From Acidobacteriota bacterium (lineage in GTDB: Bacteria > Acidobacteriota > Blastocatellia > Pyrinomonadales > Pyrinomonadaceae): DNA of 24,230 bases. Within the stretch, counting starts at the first letter, position 1. Each line of letters starts with the position of its first letter. Under the pieces are notes generated by a model, which was given only the letters and a program-made list of their open reading frames with translations, was not told the origin of the DNA and searched no databases. The DNA lies in assembly GCA_023391155.1 (NCBI GenBank), contig JAEWBM010000190.1, positions 1 through 24,230 on the forward strand, given 5' to 3'. A program made the position numbers and the translations under genes. Of the stretch, positions 6,087-13,346 are shown in pieces.

Positions 6087-7295
6087 ATGACAAAGCGCAT
6101 CGTCTGCATCGCAAGCGAACATAAGGGGAATGAATTTCTCGACGAATGCCACTCCGCTGAGTGGCATGTAACGCTGGTTACGCGCAAAAAGCTGCTAGAC
6201 GAACCCTGGCTTTGGACCGCCATTGACGACGTTCGCACGGTTGAAGACGAAGCGGGGGTCGAAGATTACGTGCGGGCGATCACAAATGTCGCAGGCGGGG
6301 GGATGATGGACAGGGTCGTGGGGCTGGATGAATTTGATGTCGTCACCGCCGCACGGGCCCGCGAGCATCTGCAGCTCCCCGGGATGTCATACTCAGAAGC
6401 GATCCGCTTTAGGGATAAATATGCGATGCGCAAGGTTGCCGAGCTGGGCGGAATTCTTTCACCGGATCACCTATGCCCGCTCGAATCGTCCGCAATTAAC
6501 GAATTCCTCGAGCGTGTCGAACCGCCCTGGATCATTAAGCCCCGGCACGAGGTCTCCGCATTCGGTATCCGAAAGTGCGAGAACTCACAAGAGGTTTGGG
6601 ACGTTCTTAACGACCTCGACAACCGAAATAACTGGCGTGATCATCCGTCGCAGTTCCTTATTGAAAAGTTTATCGAGGGTGACGTTTTTCACGTAGATTC
6701 CGTGGTCTACGGCGGTAAGGTGGTCTGCGCGGGCGTCAGCCAATACGGCAAGCCGCCTTTTGCCGTGACGCATTACGGCGGAGTCTTTACGACATCGATC
6801 GTCGATTATCGATCGAAGGAGCGCCGGGAACTGGAACGCCTGAACAAGAAACTGTTAAAGGCTTTCGACTACAAGCAGGGTGTAACTCACGCCGAATTTC
6901 TCCGCGGCACCGACGGGCGGTTTTATTTGCTCGAAGTGGCATGCCGTGTGGGCGGAGCCTACATTGCGAACGTGCTCGAGCATGCATGCGGATTCAATTT
7001 GTGGCGCGAATGGGCAAAGATCTCGATGGCGGGCCCCGATAAGCCGTATCAGCCGCCGAAGATCCGGAAAGAATATGCCGGCGTGGCGCTGGCATTGGCG
7101 AATACCGCATCGCCCGACACTTCGCACTACATCGACCCTGAGATCGTCTATCGGGTCTCGAAACCGAAGCACGTCGGGCTGATCTTTCACTCGCCTGATG
7201 CCGCGCGGGTCGCCGAACTGCAACAGCTTTATTCAGCCCGCATCGAGCAGGACTTTCTCGCGGTTGCTCCGGCAAAAGAGCGTTACGACGATTGA
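6087..7295 (+). CDS. ATP-grasp domain ligase, substrate unknown
   Basis: The 402-residue protein has an N-terminal Rossmann-like pre-ATP-grasp region (about 1-105, opening KRIVCIASEHKGNEFLD). The ATP-grasp fold follows: Lys111 and Lys151 (PPWIIKPRHE) should contact ATP, and FLIEKFIEGDVFHVD (190-204), Glu270 and LLEVACRVGGAYI (281-293) give the Mg/ATP site. The usual Asn of the E-x-N-x-R motif is Ala here. Similar EIAARxGG variants occur in the carnosine-synthase-like and BL00235-type group, so it need not be inactive. Such enzymes join a carboxylate to an amine or thiol with ATP. The substrate cannot be read from sequence, and coupling to DoxX does not resolve it. Confidence 0.88.
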   Translation: MTKRIVCIASEHKGNEFLDECHSAEWHVTLVTRKKLLDEPWLWTAIDDVRTVEDEAGVEDYVRAITNVAGGGMMDRVVGLDEFDVVTAARAREHLQLPGMSYSEAIRFRDKYAMRKVAELGGILSPDHLCPLESSAINEFLERVEPPWIIKPRHEVSAFGIRKCENSQEVWDVLNDLDNRNNWRDHPSQFLIEKFIEGDVFHVDSVVYGGKVVCAGVSQYGKPPFAVTHYGGVFTTSIVDYRSKERRELERLNKKLLKAFDYKQGVTHAEFLRGTDGRFYLLEVACRVGGAYIANVLEHACGFNLWREWAKISMAGPDKPYQPPKIRKEYAGVALALANTASPDTSHYIDPEIVYRVSKPKHVGLIFHSPDAARVAELQQLYSARIEQDFLAVAPAKERYDD

Positions 7296-7322
7296 GGCGA
7301 CAAATTTAGTTACGGGCATATG

Positions 7323-7351
7323 GAGCGGCAAAACGACCGCTCTTTTCTTTT
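7323..7351 (+). terminator. Rho-independent terminator after the DoxX/ATP-grasp operon
   Basis: A perfect 6-bp stem GAGCGG/CCGCTC around an 8-base loop (CAAAACGA) is followed at once by TTTTCTTTT. It lies 27 bases after the ATP-grasp stop, well placed to end that operon before the next gene at 7382. Confidence 0.85.
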
Positions 7352-7381
7352 GCTTCTGACCCGTCTATCCTAAAGCTTTTT

Positions 7382-8596
7382 ATGACCCCAAAGGTTTCGG
7401 ACAGTGTGCATGCCCCCGAGTATCTCAAGCATGAGCTAGCGGGATATTTACCAAAGCTCCTCCGATTCGATTCGATAGCCGAGCTCGAGGCATCGCCCAT
7501 CCACGGCGAGATCCGGGGTGAGGCCGAGCGCATTCTGAACTCGGTCGTGTATGAGGAGTTCGCCCGGCACGATCACGCAGCGAGTGACGTCATTCGCGCG
7601 GCGGCTTGGAATATCGAGCGGGGCATCGTGTTTGAAGGGATACTCGAGGCACTTCGCGGCCATCCGGGGCTCGCCGGGCGCGACGTATATCACCTCACCG
7701 AACTCGATCACGGCATGGCACGCAGCGGGAACCGATTTGTGGCGCGAGAATTGGCGAAAGCCCTGAACCTTAATTACGCATTTGCACCGGTGTACATCGC
7801 CCTGCAAAAAGGGAGCGGTGTCGAGGCCGAGGCCGAGGGTGAGAACACCCTCTCGCTTCACGGGTTGGCGACCTTTTCAAAATGGGCTTTGGAAAACGTC
7901 CACGCGGTCCCGCTTCCGAACGGAAAGGACAAGATGCGTGGCAAGGAAAAGCGCCTCGGCTGGCTGCGGGCCCTCGTCGCCGATGTCCTTCATCCGGCTG
8001 GCACTTTCCGTGCGGTAACGGTGCATCTCGACGCACACTGCTCACGCGAGCACCGCCGAAGGCAGATGAAAATCATCCTCGATCATCTCGAAACGCTCGC
8101 TCCGCTGCCCACTGTTATCGGCGGCGATCTGAACACGACGACCTTCAACTCGCAAAGCTCGACGCGGGCGATAATGGGCTATTGGCGGCGTGTGTTTATG
8201 GGGCCGAAACGCGTCGCGACGAAACACCTTCCGCATCCGCAGCGCTATTTCGAACGCCCGCTTTTTCGCGAACTGACAAGCCGCGGGTACGAGTGGCGGC
8301 AGCTAAACGAAGTGGGCGTCGGCACGCTGCACTACCACGTCGAGAGCATCGAAAAGAACACGAACCTCCGCGACTGGGTGCCGGCGTGGTGCTTCCCTTT
8401 TATCTTCTGGGCAGCAAACCGCGTCGGCGGGCGGGTCTCGGGCCGGCTTGACTGGTTCGCGGGCAGGGGCATTGAGACGGCAGGCCCTGACGCGGTGCAG
8501 ACCATCGGCGAGCTTGCGGATAAAGACGGCAAACCGCTTTCAGATCATGACGCGATCACTTTAGACTTTGTACTGCGCGACGGGGCGGATCGTTGA
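7382..8596 (+). CDS. Endonuclease/exonuclease/phosphatase family protein
   Basis: The EEP fold hydrolyses phosphodiester or phosphomonoester bonds using Mg2+. Its motifs appear in order in 404 residues: AAWNIERG (74-81, Asn77), LTELDHGM (105-112, Glu107), HGLATFSKW (160-168), VTVHLDAHCS (212-221, His215), IGGDLNTTTF (246-255, Asp249 and Asn251) and LSDHDAITLDF near the C terminus (Asp388/His389). The first 70 residues are an extra helical extension not typical of the core domain. No signal peptide is visible, so it is probably cytoplasmic. Substrates in the family range from nucleic acids to inositol lipids and cannot be chosen here. No Shine-Dalgarno is evident before the ATG. A terminator separates it from the gene upstream. 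Confidence 0.88.
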   Translation: MTPKVSDSVHAPEYLKHELAGYLPKLLRFDSIAELEASPIHGEIRGEAERILNSVVYEEFARHDHAASDVIRAAAWNIERGIVFEGILEALRGHPGLAGRDVYHLTELDHGMARSGNRFVARELAKALNLNYAFAPVYIALQKGSGVEAEAEGENTLSLHGLATFSKWALENVHAVPLPNGKDKMRGKEKRLGWLRALVADVLHPAGTFRAVTVHLDAHCSREHRRRQMKIILDHLETLAPLPTVIGGDLNTTTFNSQSSTRAIMGYWRRVFMGPKRVATKHLPHPQRYFERPLFRELTSRGYEWRQLNEVGVGTLHYHVESIEKNTNLRDWVPAWCFPFIFWAANRVGGRVSGRLDWFAGRGIETAGPDAVQTIGELADKDGKPLSDHDAITLDFVLRDGADR

Positions 8597-8634
8597 GGTG
8601 ATGAACTGTCGTGAGGGCGAAGGGCGGTTATTCT

Positions 8635-8666
8635 ACAGTTTCCAGTTTTCAGTTCACAGTTTCCAG
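8635..8666 (+). repeat. Short direct repeat ACAGTTTCCAG
   Basis: An exact 11-base repeat, ACAGTTTCCAG, occurs at 8635-8645 and 8656-8666. Between the copies lies the related TTTTCAGTTC, giving an iterated CAGTT pattern in the 139-bp gap after the phosphatase-family gene. This looks like decayed simple repeat DNA rather than a regulatory site. Confidence 0.6.
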
Positions 8667-8735
8667 CCGAGGCGTTGGTGGACTTCGCACTCGTCAGGCG
8701 TTACTCTTGACACAGTTAATCAGGAGATAGTTTTA

Positions 8736-8987
8736 ATGGAAGTTTCATTTTCACAGACGCTAAGTTTTGACGCTAATACCTTTGAATTCGAGGCCGTTGC
8801 TAATGAGAACGGCAACGCAACAATTATTAAATTTCCCGTTGACGATAAGAAGGTGAGCCCGGGCGATTCGGTTGTCGTCGTTTCAGGAGCTGATATTCAT
8901 TTTCACGGAATGATCGGCAAGATCGAGGACGGCTATGCCTATGCCTCAGACCCGAAGGGTTCGCTGCTTCCCGCCGGCGTGCAGTAG
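8736..8987 (+). CDS. Small hypothetical protein (83 aa)
   Basis: The product is an 83-residue, acidic, probably all-beta protein without membrane segments or cysteines. It runs MEVSFSQTLSFDANTFEFEA to DPKGSLLPAGVQ, and the middle segment KVSPGDSVVVVSGADIHFHGMIGKIEDGYAYA resembles a small beta-barrel. I do not recognise the family. The ATG at 8736-8738 is preferred over earlier in-frame codons because AGGAGA lies eight bases upstream (8722-8727) and the preceding in-frame sequence is repeat-like. It is flanked on both sides by short repeats, which gives no functional hint. Confidence 0.7.
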   Translation: MEVSFSQTLSFDANTFEFEAVANENGNATIIKFPVDDKKVSPGDSVVVVSGADIHFHGMIGKIEDGYAYASDPKGSLLPAGVQ

Positions 8988-8995
8988 AGTTCCGG

Positions 8996-9103
8996 GTTTC
9001 GAGTTCCGAGTTCCGAGTTGCTCAAGTTGAAACTTGAGTCGGCAATTTCGTAGAATTTCGTGGGACCGACGATAGTCGGAACCAGAAGCTGTGAACTCGA
9101 AAC
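8996..9103. repeat. Nested palindromic element upstream of tRNA-Ala
   Basis: An 11-base inverted repeat (GTTTCGAGTTC at 8996-9006, GAACTCGAAAC at 9093-9103) encloses two further hairpins: CTCAAGTT-GA-AACTTGAG at 9021-9038 and CCGAC-GATA-GTCGG at 9066-9079. The left end also has tandem GAGTTCC units. The whole can fold into a cruciform or multi-hairpin structure. It fills most of the gap between the small protein gene and the tRNA, and could be a REP/MITE-like repeat. Confidence 0.6.
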
Positions 9104-9110
9104 TCGCTTT

Positions 9111-9186
9111 GGGGATGTAGCTCAGCTGGGAGAGCGCGGCGTTCGCAATGCCGAGGTCAGGGGTTCGATCCCCCTCATCTCCACCA
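9111..9186 (+). tRNA. tRNA-Ala (anticodon CGC)
   Basis: A complete 76-base cloverleaf with encoded CCA. The acceptor stem is GGGGATG/CATCTCC and contains the G3-U70 pair that marks alanine tRNAs. The D-stem is GCTC/GAGC, the anticodon stem CGGCG/TGCCG with loop TTCGCAA (anticodon CGC, reading GCG), the variable loop AGGTC, and the T-arm has GGTTCGATCC. No truncated copy of its 3' end was seen nearby. Confidence 0.97.
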
Positions 9187-9248
9187 TTTCCCTTCACGCG
9201 TTTGGCAATCGAACCTTCATTCGGCCCGGTGCATCAAACCATTTCGAT

Positions 9249-9707
9249 ATGAAGCAATTGTCTATTTTCATTTTGACGATCGCGGCCGTCGGGCTTTTTA
9301 CGATGACAGCGGCGGCCCAGCGGAATATCGCTCCGGCGGTTGAGCTGGACCCGATCCTGGAAGCCGACGCAAACCACAACCTCGATGTCGCGCGCCAGGC
9401 GTTCGGCCCGCGAAAGGCCTATAAACAGGTGCTTCTCCGGTTCGAAGAGACCTTTGCCGCTCATCCGGAATTTTCCAAGATGGAGGAATTCCTCTACATG
9501 GCCGGGATGAGCAGCTATTACCTATCAAAAAACGAGGGGCGGCAAAAGGTCAATTTAAAAGTCGAACGTGAGCGTGAGAAATATGCTCCGGAAAAATTGC
9601 GGCAGGATGCAATCGCATATTTCGCGTTAATGCTTGAGAGAAACCCGCAGAGTTCCTTTAAAGATCAGGTAGCGAAAATACAGCAGGAACTGGAGACCTC
9701 CAAATGA
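9249..9707 (+). CDS. Secreted helical protein, TPR/BamD-like
   Basis: The 152-residue product opens with a clear signal peptide (MKQLSIFILTIAAVGLF, cleavage probably after TAAA before QRN), so it should be periplasmic. The mature part is helical: AYKQVLLRFEETFAAHPEFSKMEEFLYMAGMSSYYLS and KLRQDAIAYFALMLERNPQSSFKDQVAKIQ look like two TPR-type units, as in BamD or YfgC-type lipoprotein helpers. No lipobox cysteine is present, so it is not itself a lipoprotein. The ATG at 9249-9251 was chosen because it starts the signal peptide; earlier in-frame codons run through the tRNA. The exact function is unknown. It stands alone after the tRNA. Confidence 0.8.
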   Translation: MKQLSIFILTIAAVGLFTMTAAAQRNIAPAVELDPILEADANHNLDVARQAFGPRKAYKQVLLRFEETFAAHPEFSKMEEFLYMAGMSSYYLSKNEGRQKVNLKVEREREKYAPEKLRQDAIAYFALMLERNPQSSFKDQVAKIQQELETSK

Positions 9708-10063
9708 ACCTGAATCAAGCACCCATTTGATGGGCAACACAGTTTAGACGCCCGAGTTTTTCCAAAAGCTCCGCCTTCTTCTCATTGTAGATCCCTTCAT
9801 CGTTAAGTCCGGCTTGAACGGCCCGACGACGAATCAACCCCCTATCTTTTAAAATCGCCGATGAACCTCCCGCATCCACCAAAATAGTCCTGTATTTCGA
9901 ATTCAACGATGTAGATGCATAGGGGGCAAGGCTCATATCGCTCGGTCTCGAGTTCATTCAGGGACCTCGCGACGAGCAATGGCTCTGGCGGCAAGCATCT
10001 GTGTAAGATTCGAACGGCAACAAGATCTGCCTTCCAGGCAGGCGAGAATCGAAAAGTTTCGTG
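9708..10063. other. Gene-poor stretch between the secreted protein and the orphan gene
   Basis: This 356-base stretch has no confident gene. It holds the weak minus-strand frame at 9715-9957. Another minus-strand frame, with no good start, is open for about 70 codons over the same bases and contains an EPCPLC segment. A small hairpin CTGCC-TTCCA-GGCAG lies at 10027-10041 just beyond the orphan gene's stop. Two overlapping half-plausible frames suggest the remains of a broken gene. Confidence 0.4.
9715..9957 (-). CDS. Doubtful small ORF, possible gene remnant
   Basis: An 80-codon frame starts directly after an in-frame TGA at 9958-9960. Its C-terminal half (KDRGLIRRRAVQAGLNDEGIYNEKKAELLEKLGRL) reads like real protein and loosely resembles a SHOCT-type short C-terminal domain, where LLDEGI...KKAELL is typical. 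The N-terminal part is low quality. I see no Shine-Dalgarno. It may be a short real gene, or the 3' remnant of a longer gene that lost its frame. I cannot decide from sequence alone. Confidence 0.35.
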   Translation of the reverse strand: MNSRPSDMSLAPYASTSLNSKYRTILVDAGGSSAILKDRGLIRRRAVQAGLNDEGIYNEKKAELLEKLGRLNCVAHQMGA

Positions 10064-10543
10064 TTAGATCCCATTAATGAATTTCTGGCCGCCGGCGAGA
10101 AAATCCTTCATTTCGTTATCAAGGCCGCTCCCGTGTGCAGAAGGCATCAATGTCCCGACGATTCTCTCAAATTTGCTGCCGATCTCGGTAAGCGGCCTGG
10201 CATAGCTGTTGGCCGGAAAAGGGAGTTTGCCGATAACCGTCCCAAAAGCTTGCAGCAGTTGCCCGTAAGCCTTGGCCGACAACTCCGGGTCTTTCGCGGT
10301 CTTCATATTGTTCAGTACCGTAAGGGCAACATAAGCTTTTTCCATATCCTCATAGAAAACCGTACATTCATTCAAGCTTTTGACACCCTTCGACGCAGCC
10401 TGGATCTTCTCTTTCACCTGATTTGGCAAGAGATTGCAGATGCCGAATTCATAGTTCTGGTACTTCTCAACCAATTGTGCCGCTTGATGCAGCGTCTCGA
10501 TCAAGCTCGCCTTCGTAACCTTCTTGCTCCACCACCATCCCAT
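10064..10543 (-). CDS. Orphan cytoplasmic helical protein, unknown function
   Basis: The 159-residue protein is predicted mostly helical, without a signal peptide or membrane segment. Visible pieces are MGWWWSKKVTKASLIETLHQ, KYQNYEFGICNLLPNQVKEKIQAA and ANSYARPLTEIGSKFERIVGTLM. The triple tryptophan at the N terminus is unusual. An excellent ribosome binding site, GAAGGAGA, lies nine bases before the ATG at 10541-10543, which makes the gene convincing. I do not recognise a family. It is a lone minus-strand gene between the plus-strand genes around it, next to a stretch that may contain gene remnants, so it could be accessory DNA. Base composition was not measured. Confidence 0.75.
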   Translation of the reverse strand: MGWWWSKKVTKASLIETLHQAAQLVEKYQNYEFGICNLLPNQVKEKIQAASKGVKSLNECTVFYEDMEKAYVALTVLNNMKTAKDPELSAKAYGQLLQAFGTVIGKLPFPANSYARPLTEIGSKFERIVGTLMPSAHGSGLDNEMKDFLAGGQKFINGI

Positions 10544-10721
10544 AGTATTGTTATCTCCTTCAGTTGAAATGTCTGAAACGCTCTACAGCGTACTAGAAAG
10601 TAAAGCGAGAAATTAAGAGAAAGTCGGTCAAAAAACAATGGTGTCGTTCAACCCGTGTCGACCTGGGACAGAGTAACCACCTGTTGCCAAAAACCCGACG
10701 GACAGATGCACTTGCCAAACT

Positions 10722-10745
10722 GGCCGCCTGCTCACGCAGGCGGTT
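10722..10745. repeat. Strong perfect palindrome (hairpin) in a divergent intergenic region
   Basis: CCGCCTGC (10724-10731), loop TCAC, GCAGGCGG (10736-10743) form an 8-bp perfect stem that two G-U pairs can extend. No T-tract follows on either strand, so it is not a typical terminator. It lies in the 292-bp gap between the orphan gene and pfkB, where promoters for both must be. It may be an interspersed repeat or a regulatory structure. Confidence 0.6.
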
Positions 10746-10835
10746 CTGACTTTCGGGAATCGCAAAATCCCGTCGTCGCGTGTAGAATGTTGGATTGCTA
10801 TTCGCGATCCTTAATTTCGGAGAAGTCTTCAATAA

Positions 10836-11771
10836 ATGTCATTAACAGTTGTAGGTTCCGTAGCGTTCGATGCGCTCGAAACCCCGTTTGGAAAGCGGGA
10901 TAAAGTGCTTGGAGGTGCGGCGACGCACTTTGGTTTATCAGCAAGTTTTTTCACCGGCGTAAATGCCGTGGGTGTCGTCGGCGGTGATTTCACCGACGCC
11001 GAATGGGATGTGTTCAAACGACATCACATTAACACCGAGGATATTGAGATCGTTTCGGACGGCAAGACATTTTTTTGGAGCGGCCGTTACGATTACGATA
11101 TGAACACCGCCCATACGCTCGATACGCAGCTCAACGTCTTTGAGACATTTGACCCGAAGCTTTCAGAGAATTCTCGCGACGCAAAGCTCCTGTTTCTAGC
11201 CAATATCCTGCCGACGCTGCAGAAAGGCGTGCGGGAGCAATGCCCCGATGCAAAATTCGTCGCGATGGACACGATGAATTTCTGGATATCGTCAATGAAG
11301 GACGCTGTGATCGACACTATTAAGGTGGTCGATTGCGTGATCATCAATGATGCTGAGGCGCGGCAACTCGCCGATGAACCCAACATTCACAAGGCGGCCC
11401 GCAAGATAATGTCGTGGGGACTGCAGGCCCTTGTGATCAAACGAGGCGAATACGGCGCGACGCTTTTCACTGACGATTCTTACTTTTTCTGCCCGGCGTA
11501 TCCGCTGGAAAGCGTTTTCGACCCCACGGGTGCGGGCGATACCTTCGCCGGCGGATTTATGGGGTATCTCGCCGCACAGAACGCCATCAATGACGACACG
11601 CTGCGGCGGGCGATGATCTACGGCTCGGTAATGGCGTCGTTCAATGTCGAGAAATTTGGGACCGAGCGTGTCGACGCGCTGGACTATCCGGAGATCAACG
11701 AACGGTTCCGCGAATTCAAGCGGATGACGCATTTTGACGACATCCCGTTCGAACGGGCGACCTCGGCGTAA
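10836..11771 (+). CDS. PfkB family carbohydrate/nucleoside kinase
   Basis: This ribokinase-type kinase transfers phosphate from ATP to a sugar or nucleoside hydroxyl. In 311 residues it has the N-terminal GGAATHFGLSASFFTG (26-41), the middle IINDAEARQLADE (169-181) and the second PfkB signature FDPTGAGDTFAGGFMGYLA (228-246). GAGD at 232-235 forms the anion hole, and Asp235 is the catalytic base. The substrate is not clear from sequence. GGAGAAG lies ten bases before the ATG. It starts the plus-strand run pfkB, membrane protein, fabI, with three bases to the next gene, so they are probably co-transcribed although the functions look unrelated. Confidence 0.92.
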   Translation: MSLTVVGSVAFDALETPFGKRDKVLGGAATHFGLSASFFTGVNAVGVVGGDFTDAEWDVFKRHHINTEDIEIVSDGKTFFWSGRYDYDMNTAHTLDTQLNVFETFDPKLSENSRDAKLLFLANILPTLQKGVREQCPDAKFVAMDTMNFWISSMKDAVIDTIKVVDCVIINDAEARQLADEPNIHKAARKIMSWGLQALVIKRGEYGATLFTDDSYFFCPAYPLESVFDPTGAGDTFAGGFMGYLAAQNAINDDTLRRAMIYGSVMASFNVEKFGTERVDALDYPEINERFREFKRMTHFDDIPFERATSA

Positions 11772-11774
11772 CTA

Positions 11775-12536
11775 ATGGCAAAACAGCTCGATAATTCCTT
11801 TTTTATCTTTTCAAGGCCCGCATCGGTCGTCATTCAGACGGCCGTTGCAACGGGCCTTGTTTTGCTGCTTATAGTCGGGCTTGTAATTGCGTGGAGTTCG
11901 TCTGCCTGGCCGCTGGCCGCAGTCCTCGGCTTGTCGACAGTGGGCGTCATCGCCTACACCGCGATATCGATAGAACAAAATCGCCGTCTGGCCGCCGCGA
12001 AAAAGCAGTATCGCATCGTCTGGGAATCATCGATACCGGAGATCCAGCGAGAGAATCTGAACGTTGAGGTTCGCGAGCTGGCACGCGTGCTCGAAGTCGG
12101 CGCGGACCAAGCCGCCGATCTGCAGTCCGCCTACATCGTCGCCGAGGACCTCGCACTTCGCCAGATCCAAAACGAGGAGGGCGTCCCGCTGCTTAGGCAT
12201 GTGTGTGTGGGCGGCGTTCCGTTCGATGCGGCGATGGTGCGTCATAACGTACTTACCTGCTGCGATGTTTCGTTTCTCGTCACACCCGAGCTGAGGCAGG
12301 AAAAGGTCGACGCCGCGATCCGAAAGATAACCAAGGTGAACAACGTGATGCGATCGAGCCGTATAGGGTTCGAGGTGCGGCTGATGATCATTCTGGTCAC
12401 TCAGTTGACAGACGGCGACCGCGAGCGGCTGCTTGCAACGAGCGACAAAAAGCGTTTCGCCGCAACGCCGGTCGATATCGACATTCGCCTCCTGGATTTT
12501 GAAACACTTCAGGGTATTTACGTCACCGAATTATGA
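11775..12536 (+). CDS. Membrane-anchored protein of unknown function between pfkB and fabI
   Basis: The 253-residue product has two adjacent membrane helices (about 20-42 and 46-66) and then a soluble region of about 185 residues, probably cytoplasmic. That region has LQSAYIVAEDLALRQIQNEEGVPLLRHV, then a beta-rich VCVGGVPFDAAMVRHNVLTCCDVSFLVTPELRQ and FEVRLMIILVTQL. A similar soluble domain is not one I can name. The overlap with fabI (ATGA, 12533-12536) and the 3-base gap from pfkB place it firmly in the operon. Coupling to fabI hints at a membrane or lipid context, but this is weak inference. Confidence 0.8.
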   Translation: MAKQLDNSFFIFSRPASVVIQTAVATGLVLLLIVGLVIAWSSSAWPLAAVLGLSTVGVIAYTAISIEQNRRLAAAKKQYRIVWESSIPEIQRENLNVEVRELARVLEVGADQAADLQSAYIVAEDLALRQIQNEEGVPLLRHVCVGGVPFDAAMVRHNVLTCCDVSFLVTPELRQEKVDAAIRKITKVNNVMRSSRIGFEVRLMIILVTQLTDGDRERLLATSDKKRFAATPVDIDIRLLDFETLQGIYVTEL

Positions 12537-13300
12537 AACTTCTGGACAATAAAGTTGGAATGATCTTTGGCGTCGCCAACAAGCGTTCGATCGCGTGGGC
12601 GTGTGCCGCCGCCTGTGCCGAGCACGGGGCCCGTCAGGCATTTACCTATCAGGGCGATCGCCTGAAGGAGAACGTCGACAAGCTCGCGGCCGACCTGCCG
12701 GATTCGTTGGTCGTGCCGTGCGATGTGACGAATCAGGCCGAGGTGGATGCCGCATTCGAAGCGGTAAAAGAAAAATACGGACGGCTCGATTATCTGGTCC
12801 ACTCGATAGCCTTCGCCCCGCGGGAGGCCCTCGAGGGCGAGTTCGTGACCACCAGCAGGGATGCGTTTCGCACGGCGCTCGAGATCTCTGCATTTTCGCT
12901 AACACAGGTGGCGCTCGCGGCGTCGCCGCTTATGTCAGAGGGCGGCAGCATTGTGACGATGACATATTACGGCGCAGAAAAGGTCGTGCCCAATTACAAC
13001 GTCATGGGCGTTGCAAAGGCGGCTCTTGAGGCCTCGACGAGATATTTGGCCGCAGACCTCGGCAAGCAAAACATTCGCGTAAATGCGATCAGCGCCGGCC
13101 CGATCAATACACTCTCGGCCCGCGGGGTGAAGAACATGGGCGCGCTGCTCGGCCACATCGGCGACAAATCGCCGCTGAAACGAAACGTAACCGCCGCCGA
13201 GGTTGGCAGCACCGCACTTTTCCTGGTCAGCGACCTCGCCTCCGGCATCACCGGCGAAACGATCTACGTGGATTGCGGATATAACATAATGGGAATATAG
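12533..13300 (+). CDS. fabI: Enoyl-[acyl-carrier-protein] reductase (NADH), FabI type
   Basis: FabI carries out the last reduction of each fatty-acid elongation cycle, turning trans-2-enoyl-ACP into acyl-ACP with NADH. The 255 residues have the FabI nucleotide motif GVANKRSIAWACA (13-25) and VHSIAFAPREALEGEF (89-104). The catalytic block is YYGAEKVVPNYNVMGVAKAALE, where Tyr145, Tyr155 and Lys162 match E. coli Tyr146, Tyr156 and Lys163. The Tyr-x6-Lys spacing is the classical FabI form, distinguishing it from ordinary SDR enzymes and from FabV. The C terminus ITGETIYVDCGYNIMGI is typical. Its start overlaps the previous gene by four bases. This is the triclosan target family. Confidence 0.97.
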   Translation: MKLLDNKVGMIFGVANKRSIAWACAAACAEHGARQAFTYQGDRLKENVDKLAADLPDSLVVPCDVTNQAEVDAAFEAVKEKYGRLDYLVHSIAFAPREALEGEFVTTSRDAFRTALEISAFSLTQVALAASPLMSEGGSIVTMTYYGAEKVVPNYNVMGVAKAALEASTRYLAADLGKQNIRVNAISAGPINTLSARGVKNMGALLGHIGDKSPLKRNVTAAEVGSTALFLVSDLASGITGETIYVDCGYNIMGI

Positions 13301-13332
13301 AAGTCTTGGAAGTCGAGGAAGTCTTGGAAGTC
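13300..13332 (+). repeat. 15-base direct repeat at the left edge of the four-helix-bundle cassette
   Basis: GAAGTCTTGGAAGTC occurs twice (13300-13314 and 13318-13332) separated by GAG. The repeat begins at the last base of the fabI stop codon. A near reverse complement (GACTTCCCAGAC, 13751-13762, one mismatch to GTCTTGGAAGTC) lies at the right edge of the cassette, inside the end of the next gene. Confidence 0.75.
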
Positions 13333-13346
13333 CTTGGTCCGCAAAT

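Noticed and set aside
8707..8735. TTGACA at 8707-8712 as a promoter for the small protein gene
   Set aside because: A -10 box at proper spacing would fall over the ribosome binding site and start codon, which conflicts with the good AGGAGA site.
9160..9186. 3' end of tRNA-Ala as an attachment site for an integrated element
   Set aside because: No second copy of the tRNA end and no integrase were seen in the window.
9958..9960. TGA directly before the small frame at 9957 as a second selenocysteine codon
   Set aside because: The upstream extension has no recognisable family and nothing aligns the UGA to a known redox cysteine.
10027..10041. Hairpin CTGCC-TTCCA-GGCAG after the orphan gene as a terminator
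   Set aside because: The stem is only 5 bp and no T-run follows in the direction of transcription.
13300..13332. Direct repeats as a CRISPR array
   Set aside because: There are only two 15-base copies separated by 3 bases, with no spacers and no cas genes.
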